Both the position numbers and the translations under genes were made by a program. A DNA stretch of 64,000 nucleotides from Anoplolepis gracilipes (Eukaryota; Arthropoda; Insecta; Hymenoptera; Formicidae): the NCBI RefSeq assembly GCF_047496725.1, contig NC_132970.1:21292001-21356000 (forward strand), given 5' to 3'. A model generated the notes under the pieces. That model worked only from the letters and a program-made list of their open reading frames with translations. It was not told where the DNA came from and did not search any database. Position 1 is the stretch's first letter, and each line of letters opens with the position of its first letter. Below are positions 51,601 through 64,000 of the stretch, in pieces.

Positions 51601-54600
51601 CTCCCACCATATGAAATAAAAATGAAAATGATCCGTGAGTAATTAGTTAAATACGTATACACATAGAGAATGGAAAGGCTTTTGGTAAATATCTCAAGAG
51701 TTGTAAGAGACCGTCAATTAAAACAAAGTAAACATTGATCAGCATCCTTAATCCTACAACATATGTTAAGGTCAAGGTCATCCGTGAGGTGTTCGTACTG
51801 TAAACATTCACCAAATTAATAACTCTAGATTTAAAAATATTTTTTAATATTTTAATTCTTATTAAAAATTGTATTAAATTTACATATATTAAAACTCGTA
51901 TTTTGTTATTAAACTGTAATTATTAAATTGTATTCATATTAAAATTTGTCTTAAAATTAAGATATTAAAAAAATTAAAATTAAAATATTAAAAAACATTT
52001 TACTAGGAATATAGGACAAATAAGAGAAATTATTCAATAAAAAGTTAAAAAGATATACAGTTAATTATATTTTATAAATATTCTTTCTTTACTTTATAAA
52101 GCAAAGGAAAGGCTTTATTATTTGTGTTAGTATTTTACTGCCGGAATAAATACACACAGTTATTAAATTCCCAAAGAAGAGTGAGCAAGCCTTGAGCAAA
52201 TATATACTCATCAATCTTTATCATCAAGAAGCATTACTTTGAAATATATTATCTTCGGCTACTATCATTTTTCATATTTTGCCATTATTCTAGTGTAAGT
52301 AATAAGACATTTTTCTCTAAAGTTAAACCGGAGAACGACGCTTAAGAAGTTTAAGAAGAATTTCATACTTTTTCGTATTTTTCTAGAATGTGCTTTATGA
52401 AATTTTTCATGACGTTTTTATCTCATTAGATCTTCATTTTGCGCCATATTGTATCTACAATCTCGTTGTTGCATTTAAGCATTTTGCTTTATAAAGATCA
52501 TATGTACTAGAAACGTAAAATTTCTTTTTGTAACGTAGATAATAAAATGCAGTCGCTTGAGAATTTTCTTGGAGAGAAAAAAAAAAGAGATTAAATTTTA
52601 TAAGATTGTAGCGACATTCATTATCTTTTCTACAAAGTTACGTTATTTTTGCATGTTTTTTTTATCTCATGTTTATTTTTTATTGATATGTAATATATGT
52701 AATGATCTTGATATGAGAATTTCTATTATTTGTTACGGAGATATTGTCTGATGGAGTACAGCGAATTGGTATATGCACAATGTCAATACATATTACATAA
52801 TATTTTAGATATAAATAAACTAGAACATTCTGATATTTATAAAGTTTATTTTAAATATAGAGGCATTTAAAACAGATCCCATAAATTATATGACTTTCAC
52901 TATTTTCATACTTGAGAATTAAATCATAATTTTATAATAGAATTATTATATTTCAAAATTTTGATAATCGCACGATTAGCTATAAACTTTACTTTATAAG
53001 ATATAAAATATAAGTTTTTTTAAAATAAATCGTTTTTTGTATGCAACAACTTTATTATATAGATATTATATAGATTTATTTTCAAGAAATAATGTAACGA
53101 TTAAAATCTGTCTTTAATAGATAAGCGATGGTAGATGCACAATTGGATTTCGAGGAATGTTTTGGAGGTGTACCATTGTTCTCCCAATACAATCCATTGT
53201 CAACACGTGTGGTAAGATTTTGGTGCTTTGCAATGCGATGGTGCATTGATCTCTTGAATGTGCATCGGAATACGAATGTCACGGCCAGATATAATGGACG
53301 CATACCAAAATTGAAGATGAAATACGAGCGAAAAGCTGTCCTTAATCCGAGAAATTACATATATTTGATGTATCTTTTAATTAAAAGTAGAAGGAAAGTT
53401 ATTTGATACTAATAAATTGAAATTGAATTAAAAATTTCTATTTATCGTAAATATATTTAAAATTGAAATATCTTAGATATAACTTTACATTAAACTATAT
53501 TCAGTATGTTTTAAAAAGAGTTTTAATTATTCACATTTAATATGTCATTCTCGTAATAAAAGTTCTAATATTTCTTTTTTATAAGAATAAATATCTCTTT
53601 GTTTTATATTTTTATTTTATATGATATATATTAATAAAAAGGTAAAAATATCAAAAGCTATTCTATAAAAACGTCCAATATATAAATCATTAAACGATAT
53701 AATCTAAAAGTGATATACGAGAGGAATATTATCAAGTATGATGTAAAAGAAACAATTGTGTTGTGATTTACAATAATATAATTTTGTTCTTGAAATATCT
53801 GAACGCGCGATAAATATTGAAATGATATTTGATTCAATATTGATGGAAGAGTGCTTCGATACGATATTCGAATTTCTCTCGTATCGATTGATGCACTTAA
53901 CCGAAGATGCAGCTTTGATGGAGCACACGTGGATGATGCTTTGTACGATTCGCTGAATATAATCTGCTCAAATAAAGTGCATATTACACTTTATTAGTAG
54001 GTTAATTGCGAAATTATATGCATGTAGTTATTACATGTTTCGATTTTTATGAAATAATGAAATACTCTGACGGGATTTCAAACACGAAAGATATTGACGT
54101 TTTAAAATTAAAATTAAATATGAAATTTTATTTCCTTTCTTTATATATATAAATATATATACAGAGTGAAAGAAACTGAAATTGCATTTGCTTGTACATA
54201 TTAATAAATGTTTTTTAATTTTTCACAATCTTTCACAAGCTTTATACAGTGTATGGGCCTTTGTTATAAAATTATAATAAAAATTATTACCTGTCGGTGT
54301 ACATAATAATTGCGCAGTAATATTGCTTTATACTATAATGAATTAAAATTTATAAAGCAAAATCTTGAATATAAATACTTATAAAAATGAAATAAAAAAA
54401 AATATATGTACTCAAACTTTGACATATATAGTCTTCTCAAAATGTTTTTTGAAAATTTCTAAATTTTTTGAATTTTTAACTTTGACAGAAAATAATATAT
54501 TTATTTATTCTTTCGAGATGGTTCATCCGTTTTAACTTTTGTAATTTGAGTTAGTAATTTATACATATACACACACATGTGTATTAAAATAACCCGGCAA

Positions 54601-55400
54601 AGTCGATTTTTTTATTTATGGTACAGATATGACGATTTCATTTATATAGCGAAAAAGGTAAAAAATTTCAGATGTTATATAAATCAAAGTTTCTGTTGTT
54701 TTGAAAAAAAAAAACAGTAAAAAAATTATTCTAAAAACATAACTGTTTAATATTTGTGTCCACGGTATTTTATTAATTAATCGTAATAACGTAAATTTTA
54801 TATACGCAATAAAAAAAATACAGCTCAAAAGAAAATAATCGTTTTACTATTATGAAATTATATCAACGTCTGATCGCACGTTTACTCCATTACTCAGCCG
54901 GTGGTTGATTGATGAAAAATCGTGCTTCGAATGTTTGTATCTCTCTGAAAGCGAGGTTCGCGTGTTTACTCTTTCCCGCGAGTATGGCCAAAGAGAAACG
55001 AGCTTAGCCGGCTAAAAGAAAAATAGAATACTCATGCGGCTGGGAGAAAAAAGTGTTCAGGACTTCATTAAACTGATGTTACGATATGGTACAGTGACCG
55101 CACTCACGTTAAAAATACGCGCAATATAATCAACTGGTACGCCGATAGCGATTACTTTGTATTTCCCGTATCACGAACCCAAGGGAATTTTCGTTAAGTT
55201 TATTGCAGATAAAATAATAATATTAATATGTAATTGCTTTTGTATACCCTTTATACGACATAAAAGCTAGATATAATATAATTTTTAAATCGCACTGACA
55301 ATGAGATTCGATTATAATTCGAAATTTGCGCAGAGAATATTCATCCATTTGTCTTTAAAAGTTATAAATTAGTAAATTAATAAAATTACTTTTATATATC

Positions 55401-55403
<3 letters not shown>
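48693..55403. other. gene-free AT-rich DNA
   Basis: No supported gene. A (GA)n run lies at 49969-49992, and a perfect 8-bp hairpin (CCAACTCG, loop of eight, CGAGTTGG) at 49433-49456. A tandem AAGGTC motif at 51768-51779 contains TCAAGGTCA. Open frames at 51250-51474 and 53128-53406 (92 codons) are not recognised and lack splice context. A GC-richer patch lies at about 54890-55030. Confidence 0.4.

Positions 55404-55456
<53 letters not shown>
55402..55456. repeat. (TG)n microsatellite
   Basis: About 54 bases of TG/GT after a short GTATG lead-in. Confidence 0.95.
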
Positions 55457-58400
55457 TATACATGTTCATACATGTTTATAAAAAATAAATAAATTTTAAT
55501 CAAGCGGGGCATGAATAATTAAGGTTTAAAAAAGTGTTGCGTGCTACATGATCTTGAGATACTACAGTTATCGTAGAAATAAATTATGTTAAATTATGAT
55601 TATATCGGGGAATGTTGCGTGAGATCGTAGCGAGGAAGATATAATAATAACAGTATCGCGTGCGCGTGTAGAAGAGGCTCAATAAAAAGGTTGTAATGAA
55701 AAGGAGGTTAGTAGCTTTTCTTCCGACTCATTGTCAGAAAGTGACTCGACTAGTAACGAACGAAATTCTCAAGTCACTTTGTCACTTGCCGTCACTTTGC
55801 GCGAAAGGTGATCTGTTTGGATAAATAATCGTTTTCAAACTTCCGTAATTGTAATTACGACGCTTAAGCCGTCTGTCTTATGGCGGCAGTATAGTTTCCC
55901 CGAGTAGGAATTCGTTCACGCGTTCCCAATAATTCAAGCTTTCTGTCGAACGGAACTTTCCTCGTATCTAGCACGCTCCTGAATATCGGCACAAACATAT
56001 ATCAAGCCTCCAGAATTTCCAGGGCGAAGTATCGGTTACTATCTTCTATAATGTGTACCAGGAGTTACACGAGCGAATTATACCTTCCCCGAATTGAACT
56101 TTAATTTATTAACTGAAAGTGTTAATTTTGGTTAAGTTTGGTAATAAAAATCATACACAACACGAACTACGAGAAAGTTTAGAAATTGAAATAAAATCCA
56201 AATTTAAATGTAGAATTTCTTTGAACGTACACGATTCTTAACTTTCTTAACTTTGTTATCTCTCAAATATTTTGTAACTTTAAGACTGGCTAAAGAAAGT
56301 CAGAAACTAGGCTACGCTATATTTTTCTACGCGATACATGATATGCTTTTTTAATGAATTCTCGATAAAGATTAATGCTATAATAATTTTTAAGCTGAAA
56401 TAAAAATCCATAAAGTCAATAAGTTTTAATTAATCAAAGTTAATAAAAATTATTTAAACATTAGAGAGGTTTTAGAAGCATATTAGAAATAATAGAAATA
56501 ATTGAGTAGCCAATTTGTGTATAAATTTAATTAGCTGGATCTCTCAATCTGAATATATATAAGTATTAGTTAGTTGTGATTGTTTTAATTGTTGCTGCCT
56601 TTCAATTATAACTTTTACTAAATACAGACCAAATAAATGTAAATAATGTACATTGTTACTTAAAACGATTCAAACGTAGAAAATATTATAGGAAAATTTA
56701 TAATATAACTTTTTTAGTTGCGGAACATACATATCAGAAAAATTATATGTTGTGTAATATTTATATTGTGTAATTAGTCAAATATTTTATATATACAAAA
56801 CATGTGCATAATTTTTGACAAATAAAACATACAAAAATGCATAATTTACAATTTTTATAATAATAAATATTTTAATGTCGTTATATTCCAGCTTTAAAAT
56901 AAATGTTCCAAAAGGTAATGTATTTTTTATGTAATTTGTACTGTAAAATTTTCTTCGTGTAGAAATTATTTTTTGGAACAATTCTATAGAAATGAAGCAA
57001 ATGCAAAAGAGCAATATTAAAAAATTTTAAATATTCTATCATACATGTTAACTGTAAAATAGAAAAACGAGAAAGGCAGAAAAAAGGAATACATTTGAAT
57101 ATTTATTTACGGTGTACTAGAAAATTTCTCGCATTCAGAATGTTTTTTTGAAAATGCCGACCTCTCGATAGGAAAAGCGCTGAGAACAATCTATATGATG
57201 TTTTTATTTATCTCTCACGTGTGCCTCTCTATAAAAATATACTATAAAAATATACGCGTCTCTATTAAGAGAAGTTTTTCGAACTTTATATATTTATTGA
57301 GCAATGTGATGTTGAGCAAAATAATTTAAGATAGTGATTCGCTCTTTCTAATAATTACAAAAATTTGAATTTGAATTTTAAGTATATAAAGTTTGTAAAA
57401 GTTTTCTCGATAACAGTAGTGTAGAATCCCTTGTGCAATTCACTCAGATCACTTATATGTCTTCGCTAGTTTCAATTTCCGAGTTTTCGTGCGCTGTCGA
57501 TTATTGATGTAAATGTAAAATGACAGGTGAAATACAAGCGTCGGTCAGTTTGGCAACGGATCGTTCATGTATCGTGTGTATGTACGAGCTGAAGGGCGGG
57601 AGCTACAAATTAGAGTATGTATACACGCAACCCTTTTAAATTATTTTAACACTACTACCACATATTATCTCTGCTCGTTAGCTTCATGCAGATATATTCG
57701 CGCAAAATATTACTTGGTTGTTCCAATACCTAAATTTTGGTCGCTAACTTAATTCTCTGTAACCATATATCCTGATATATCCTGATAAAATGAGGATCGA
57801 TCTAGTAAAATATGTACATATACCTGAAATGGGACAGAGTACAGTTTTGTTACAGATAATTTGAAAATGCGGGCTATTTTTCTATTACAGCGAAAAAGGA
57901 ATAAAATTATGTTTTGTTACAAAAATAAAATCTTTCTTTTAGAAAAGTTTAGCGTTATTTCTAATTTAATTTTGTTTTTTTTTGTAATTTTAATTTTTAA
58001 ATAAATTAATGTAATATCTTGATAATATGAGGCACAATTTATTGACTTGCTTCGTTGTGATAGTCTTTTTTGTTATTATGCTAATCTTCAACCTATCTGT
58101 AGTTATAAAAGGAAATATTCAACTCTTAATCTTTTTATTAAGAAACATTTTTCTTTGTAAAAGATATATAATGTTATTGCAAATAATCGATATCCTCACA
58201 AGCCGGCTGTAATAATATAATATATAAAATAGTGTTATATAGTATAAGTAAATTGAAAATATTCAACATTTCAACAATTGTTTTTTATATTTTAGTTATT
58301 CGCAAACTAAAGTCATTGAAATGAATAATCTAAGGTAAAACTTAAAGATTATATATATAATTTTATTTTCTCTTAATATTTTTACGATTTATGGAATGAT

Positions 58401-59606
58401 TTCTGCTTTTACATTATTTAAAATGACAGAGCGTACGCTTAATCTCTCTCTTGCGACGGAATGCATGGAATTTTCAATTTCAGGATTATCATGCTGGGAT
58501 TAATTCTCAGGAATCATGGTTTGCGCTTTTACCAAAAGTTTGATATTCTGACTTTATAAATATACTTCCGTGTTAAAGCGTTCTAACAATAACTGCCGCT
58601 TCCAAAACTAGCAGATATTTTATGAATCTCTTAAGAGATTATAATTTTAAAGTTTGTGCTTTTTTCACTACGCGTTATATATATTTCATTTTAAAATAAT
58701 GCTAATATGTACTGCCATATACACAGAATATCTTTTGAATCAATGTCTATAAATTTGTAGATGTATTTATTGATTGATTTAAAGTAGATTTTTCCTCCGT
58801 CGGAGATTTGATAATACTTTACAATTAATTTTCCACATTAAATGATTTGATAGTCTTAAATAATTGTGTTAAAATAAAATTAATAGACATTTAGTTCTCG
58901 GAAAACATTTTATTTTTAACCGACTAAGAAATATTAATAGAATGATATTGAAAAAAGAAATAAAGAATCAGATAAGTTTTCGAGAATAATAAGAGGAGTT
59001 TTTACAAAAATAATATCAGATTAAATAAAATTTTATGATTTATATTTTATAAAATTTTATTTTATAATTATTTTTGAGAATATTTAAATTTATGAGAGAA
59101 AATATAATTTTTTTTTTATAGGAATCTTTACATATAGCTCATAGAAGAGATTGTTTTCAGATTAGAGTTTGTCATTTTCTACAAGTATTTAGACTTTTTC
59201 AGAATTTTTTACGATATGTAACGGCAAGGAAGACAAGTACGAAGTTGAGAAGCGCCATAATATAGATTCTAATTATTTCGTAAAGTCACATGACATGTCA
59301 CCTGTTACAGAATCTGTTAAATTGAGCAGGGTTGTTTCCTGTGACGGTTAATTAGTTTGGCTTGAACATGAATGCTATGCGAGAATGTGTGAGAAAAGGA
59401 CGTGGTATGACTAACAAGTGTCACATGACGTCTTCAATAGTCTTTATGTTCTATCTCTTTGTACTCTAATTAAATCATAATTATAATTGTAAAATGCACA
59501 ACAAATTTTTCTGTCACAACTTTTCATTTGTAGAATACATAAAATGTGTATTCGAGAACATTTTTTTTCTTTAATTATCATAATAAATAAATAAATAAAT
59601 AATTAA

Positions 59607-59650
<44 letters not shown>

Positions 59651-59959
59651 TATTTAGTATACAATTATATTTATGAAATAAAAATATAAATAACGTAACT
59701 CTCAAGTTTCTTTAGCTTGTCATGTAGAATTCATTATAAACTAAATTCTCATGATATTCCTACATTTTAGCACAAACGCTCATATATATATATCAACTAA
59801 TTAATTAAGTTTAGTTCTGTCACTTGTCATGTGCATTTTTAATTTAAACTTTGTATACATATTTTCTATTAAATATTCACTTACGTGTTATTTCTTTCTC
59901 AAAACTGTTCTGATAACGCAGAATCACTGTTCTAAATCTTTCTCACTGATATAATGGAA
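55457..59959. other. gene-free DNA
   Basis: No supported exon. A GC-richer non-coding patch covers about 55600-56090. The rest is AT-rich, with a (TA)n tract at about 59613-59651. Confidence 0.4.
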
Positions 59960-60160
59960 TTGAAAAATCAGGTGTAAGCAACGAATGCTGCGTCACGATA
60001 GAAGCGACGAAAAGCTCGACCGAGATTCATGCTACGAGAAGCAGCATGCTACTGGCCGAATCATCCTCCGTTTCGCCCGCGAGGCAACCCCATTATTAGG
60101 TCGACGGCAGCGCAGCCACATGGAGGGTTGGATCACTATTACAAACACTCACAAGTTGGC
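59960..60160 (+). other. GC-rich, exon-like island, unassigned
   Basis: About 190 bases stand out from very AT-rich flanks and are open in more than one + strand frame. From an acceptor-like TCAG at 59968-59971, a phase-1 frame runs 59972-60099: it reads ATKSSTEIHATRSSMLL and ends ARQPHY before TAG, with strong third-position GC. A second frame reads YWPNHPPFRPRGNPIIRST and on to HYYKHSQ. Neither is recognised. Candidate readings are another alternative last exon of the Hrb27C-like gene (same strand and phase), an exon of a different gene, or a decayed exon with a frameshift. No strong donor follows. Confidence 0.3.
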
Positions 60161-63100
60161 TTGTATTCAGATTTGCTTTGGAAATTGTTTGAAATTGTCT
60201 TGAGATTGAAATATTTCTTTCTTGTTTCTCGTTCGATCATAATATTCAATATCATAAGTGCAGTTTAAAACAATCAGTTGCATAAATGTAAAAGTTCTTG
60301 CTTTAATTAATAATAATGATGATATTATAATTGCACTTGTAATTTTTTTGCAATTTTGTAATTTCAATCTTTCTTAAAATATTTTTTTATATTTAAAAAA
60401 ATTTTTTATTAGTTAAAAAAAATATATTTAATTTTTGTTGACTTTATATATATACTTAGAAGAAAGTTTATTAGTATTTTTCATATGATAATCTTTTTTT
60501 TAAATTAGATTATGAAAATAACTATGTATGTTCTATTAGAATATCTGTCTGAAGCAACCATATAACTGTTAAATCAATAGGCAAGCGTGAACTATAAATC
60601 TTTTTATTAATTAATTTTTGCTCATAATTCATAACTAGAACATATCTACTATAATTCAAAAATATTGTCAAAGTGTTAATTCTAAAATTAATTAATTACA
60701 TTTTAATTACAAAAAATTGTAAGCTCTTTTAAATTAGTTATTTTTTAAATTATAAAAACCTGTATGCTTTTTTATTATAGGTATACAATTATTCTTTTGC
60801 TCTATTTCCAATCCAACTATTTCTTTGATGTTTGTTAATAAATCAAGTTAATGACCAAGGATTTTAAAAAACATAATGTTCGATTATTCATGTGAAATCA
60901 AAAATATTGTATATAGTTCATAAAGTAGGAAAAATAACAAAAATTATAGTTTTCACTGTAACTGAAATAAAGCTCAAGATTTTAACTGGAAAAAAATAAA
61001 ACAATGTCAATGTGTATTTATTTGTATTTTTTTGGTACATTTATCTTTTATATCTGCACGATTTACAAGGCTTATGACTGCCACTATTGCAAAGAGATTT
61101 TACAAAATACGTTGAAGGCAACAAAATGAAAAAGAATCAAAGAGACTTGTTAACTCTAAATGTATTTTAATGTGTAGGCGACGATAACTTTTGCTTGCGC
61201 TTATTAATATGAAAATAATATTATTATAAATTTACTATTCGTGATCTTATCAGCGTCGGTCATATTATCATGTAATTGATATTACTAATCGAAACTTTAG
61301 TAATAATGTTTAAACATAGAATAATTAAGTAATATTGCATGACACTCAATTTGTTTCATATGTTTTTTTTTAATCAAATTGTCTATAAGATATAAGTAAA
61401 TTAAACACGAACAAGATAAGATGAATTTAACATAAATATTAGTTTTTTAGAATAGCATTTTTAATATGGAATAATAGAGCATTATTTAACTGTTTAGAAT
61501 AGAACTTACGTAAATATGTAAGAGTATTTTTGAAATAAATTATAAGCATTTTTATTCTTTTGATGACTTCCAAGAAATGATACACATACATTGACATAAT
61601 GCAATTTTTTATTACGAATCTTATGAATTTATTTATAAAATTCAAAAAACAACATTACTGCAAAAAGTATACAAAGTATACAAAATTACAAACCTCTCAT
61701 GCTATAAGCAAATATTATATGATTTATATGTATATATAAATTATATATGTATTTACAAATGCATGGGGGAATAATTAAACAGTTCTAATTAATCTTGTAA
61801 TTTCGTTATCAGAATTTCAAGGGGATTAGGGCGGGTAAATTTCTTGAGAATTCATTATAATTTGTTACACTCACGCGTATTTTTTCTAAATGAGCTAAAA
61901 TTTAATTTTGTTTTATTCCTAGCACTAATTTATATCGTTTAGATCTAGTTTATCCAATTTACGCGTAGTGTACAATTTAGTAATATAAATAGTTTTTCAT
62001 TAATTTAGTGAGAATTAGAGAGAAATACATATTTTAGAGACTACGCAAAATATATCTAAATCACTTTCTTTTAATGAAAATTTTGTTAACTGTCATTTTT
62101 TTTCAAAGTTTCTGAAAATTCTCAATTGTATATAGATAAATGGGGAAAAAATAATTATAAAATTAAAAATGTAGTTAAATAAAATTTATTTTGAGTTAAG
62201 ATTTTTAATTGTTTAAATTATTAAGAAAAACAAATATTTATAAAATATATATATAATAAATATATATAATAAAATATATATAATAAAATATATTATAATT
62301 ATCTAGTTTACAAATCAACTTTAATTAACTATCGTAACTATACATATCGTTGGTCTTATAAGCGTAGGTGTGTATGCCCAATTAAAGAAAAATGAGATAA
62401 TAAATTGAGAAATTAATACAGAAATATTTAAATTCTTCTGTATCTTATATATCAAATGTGAATTTTTTTAAATCGGTTTTTCTTATTTCTACAAAGTTCT
62501 CTAAAGATTTCCAGTTTACGACCTATGTTATAAAATCCTCCATGTTATATTTAAGTAATATTAAAAAGGTTAATACGAACTTTTAAGCACTGGTGCACGT
62601 GCTATAAAGTACCTGTCTACCTTTGGCCGAGAAAGGCTTTGAGTTAAGGTTAGAACTAATATTTATTAGGGGATCAGTTTGCTACGAAGAGTGAAAGATA
62701 TATTACGATAAATATATGATAACTTTTTTTTATAACACGTGCGCCAATCTTTAAAAGTTTGTATTGATTTATCATCTGTTTGGATTTGTTCTAAAATAAC
62801 AAGCTGAAAATTATTTTTTATAAATGTACATAATATTGATTGTATATTCTGTGAAGATTGCTACCAGTTTTTTTATTTATTTAAACATTAATTGTTTGAA
62901 ATTGTCAGTTTTATCATTGATAAAGCTTTTAGAATCAGGAACTTAATTATTGTGATTTTCAATTTGATGAAATATGCTTTCTTAGAATATTACTACGCAA
63001 TTTCAATATTATTAAAACGATACGCACAATTTTCCTTGTTTGAAGATTGTTTTAGTGCAATTTCTCATTGTTGAATTAACTCATCGTAAAACTAAATTTT

Positions 63101-63776
63101 CCAAGCGCTAAATTTCGTATCAAAGCAAATAATTTTAGTAGATAGTCGTCAAAGCTTTGAAAGATACGGATGCCATGATTATTACGAAACAAGGAATACT
63201 GAAAAGGATATATTGAAGTAGAATATACTGATCACAATAAATAATGCTTTGCAATATTTTGCCCCTTTTTGCGCGCGCAGTTATATATCACTGCAAAATA
63301 TGCCCGTGAGCTTGTGTAAGTTCAATTCCTGCAGCCTGGCATTGCGAATGATTTATATCCAAAGCGTGCAAGTACACAATGGGAGCACTTGTAAAGAGAG
63401 AAATCTATTCTTACATTAAATAAAGCCAGATTGTCTTCACAAATTGTTACAAAAATAAATTATAAGTATATGTATATTAAAAAAATAGGTTTTAATTAAT
63501 AAAATTTAGTAGTCATATTCAATACGTATTTGATATATTATTCTTAAATTGCATTTCCAACACACATGACACATGTTGAATGTTATAAAAATAATTTAAC
63601 CTTCAAAAATATACTATAAACAGAAAGATTTTTCATAGTTTCATAGTTTCGTCTTTAATGTTATAAATATGTATATATTTGTATTTGTTTTACAATATTT
63701 TTATGTTTATTCTAAACATGAATTACATACACACACACACACACACAAACACACAAAGATGTATATTAATATACAT

Positions 63777-63811
<35 letters not shown>

Positions 63812-64000
63812 AATATGTTTACACTAATTATAATATTTTAAATTTGTTATTTTATTACTATTATATTGTTATAATATAATAATAATATTCTACAATTTTT
63901 AATTTACTATAAAATAAAATTTTGAGATTTCCCATTGTTCATATAAAATTTACATTTTATAAGAATCGTACTTTTTTTATAATTTCTCATACGTGCTTTG
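60161..64000. other. gene-free AT-rich DNA to the window end
   Basis: Long AT-rich stretches without supported frames. TA-rich runs occur near 62245-62295. A (CA)n run at about 63729-63748 is followed by a (TA)n run at about 63787-63810. Confidence 0.45.

Noticed and set aside
53128..53406. 92-codon + strand frame (and an overlapping - strand frame)
   Set aside because: Considered as a receptor or transposase fragment, but no family pattern could be identified and both strands are open.

Overview
This is AT-rich animal nuclear DNA with long introns, GT-AG splicing, many microsatellites and inverted-repeat mobile elements. It reads as an insect genome, most likely a hymenopteran such as an ant; the order-level call is an inference from composition and protein similarity, not from a marker gene. 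No prokaryotic features, tRNA, rRNA or CRISPR array were seen.

Two protein-coding loci can be supported. (1) On the + strand, the left part of the window holds the 3' end of a gene I recognise as Hrb27C/hrp48 (the DAZAP1-like hnRNP). Only alternative last coding exons are present: one at 1982-2208, and a related pair at 23691-23824 and 26663-26787. All three open in the same intron phase. The last two end in the same tail, TNYHPYRR or TNNYHPYRR. The RNA-recognition-motif exons must lie before base 1. (2) On the - strand, 32920-45956, there is a complete 13-exon gene encoding a 567-residue protein: about eleven ankyrin repeats, then a death domain, then a basic tail ending CHKCSIV. It is the insect ANKDD1A homologue (ankyrin repeat and death domain-containing protein 1A). 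Every splice junction keeps the frame. The two genes face each other tail to tail, about 6 kb apart from the exon at 26.8 kb.

The rest holds no recognisable functional gene. About 2.2-23.7 kb is untranslated or intronic-looking DNA. It contains a hairpin element near 1.3 kb, a 19-bp minisatellite at 5.34-5.59 kb, a small TTAA-flanked element at 10.45 kb, two decayed tandem copies of a pipsqueak-type DNA-binding domain (distal antenna-like) at 17.67-18.50 kb, and a 660-bp TTAA-flanked foldback element at 21.37 kb. A near-perfect 290-bp palindrome sits at 29.83-30.12 kb between the two genes. A (AC)105 array lies inside an ANKDD1A intron at 35.15 kb. A 1-kb foldback element lies about 1.7 kb upstream of the ANKDD1A start. 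From 48.7 kb to the end the DNA is AT-rich and repeat-dotted, with one GC-rich, exon-like island at about 59.97-60.15 kb that could not be assigned.

The most interesting observations are the apparent prenylation (CaaX) motif on the death-domain protein, the set of swappable Hrb27C C-termini, the decayed psq-domain tandem array, and the large inverted repeats.
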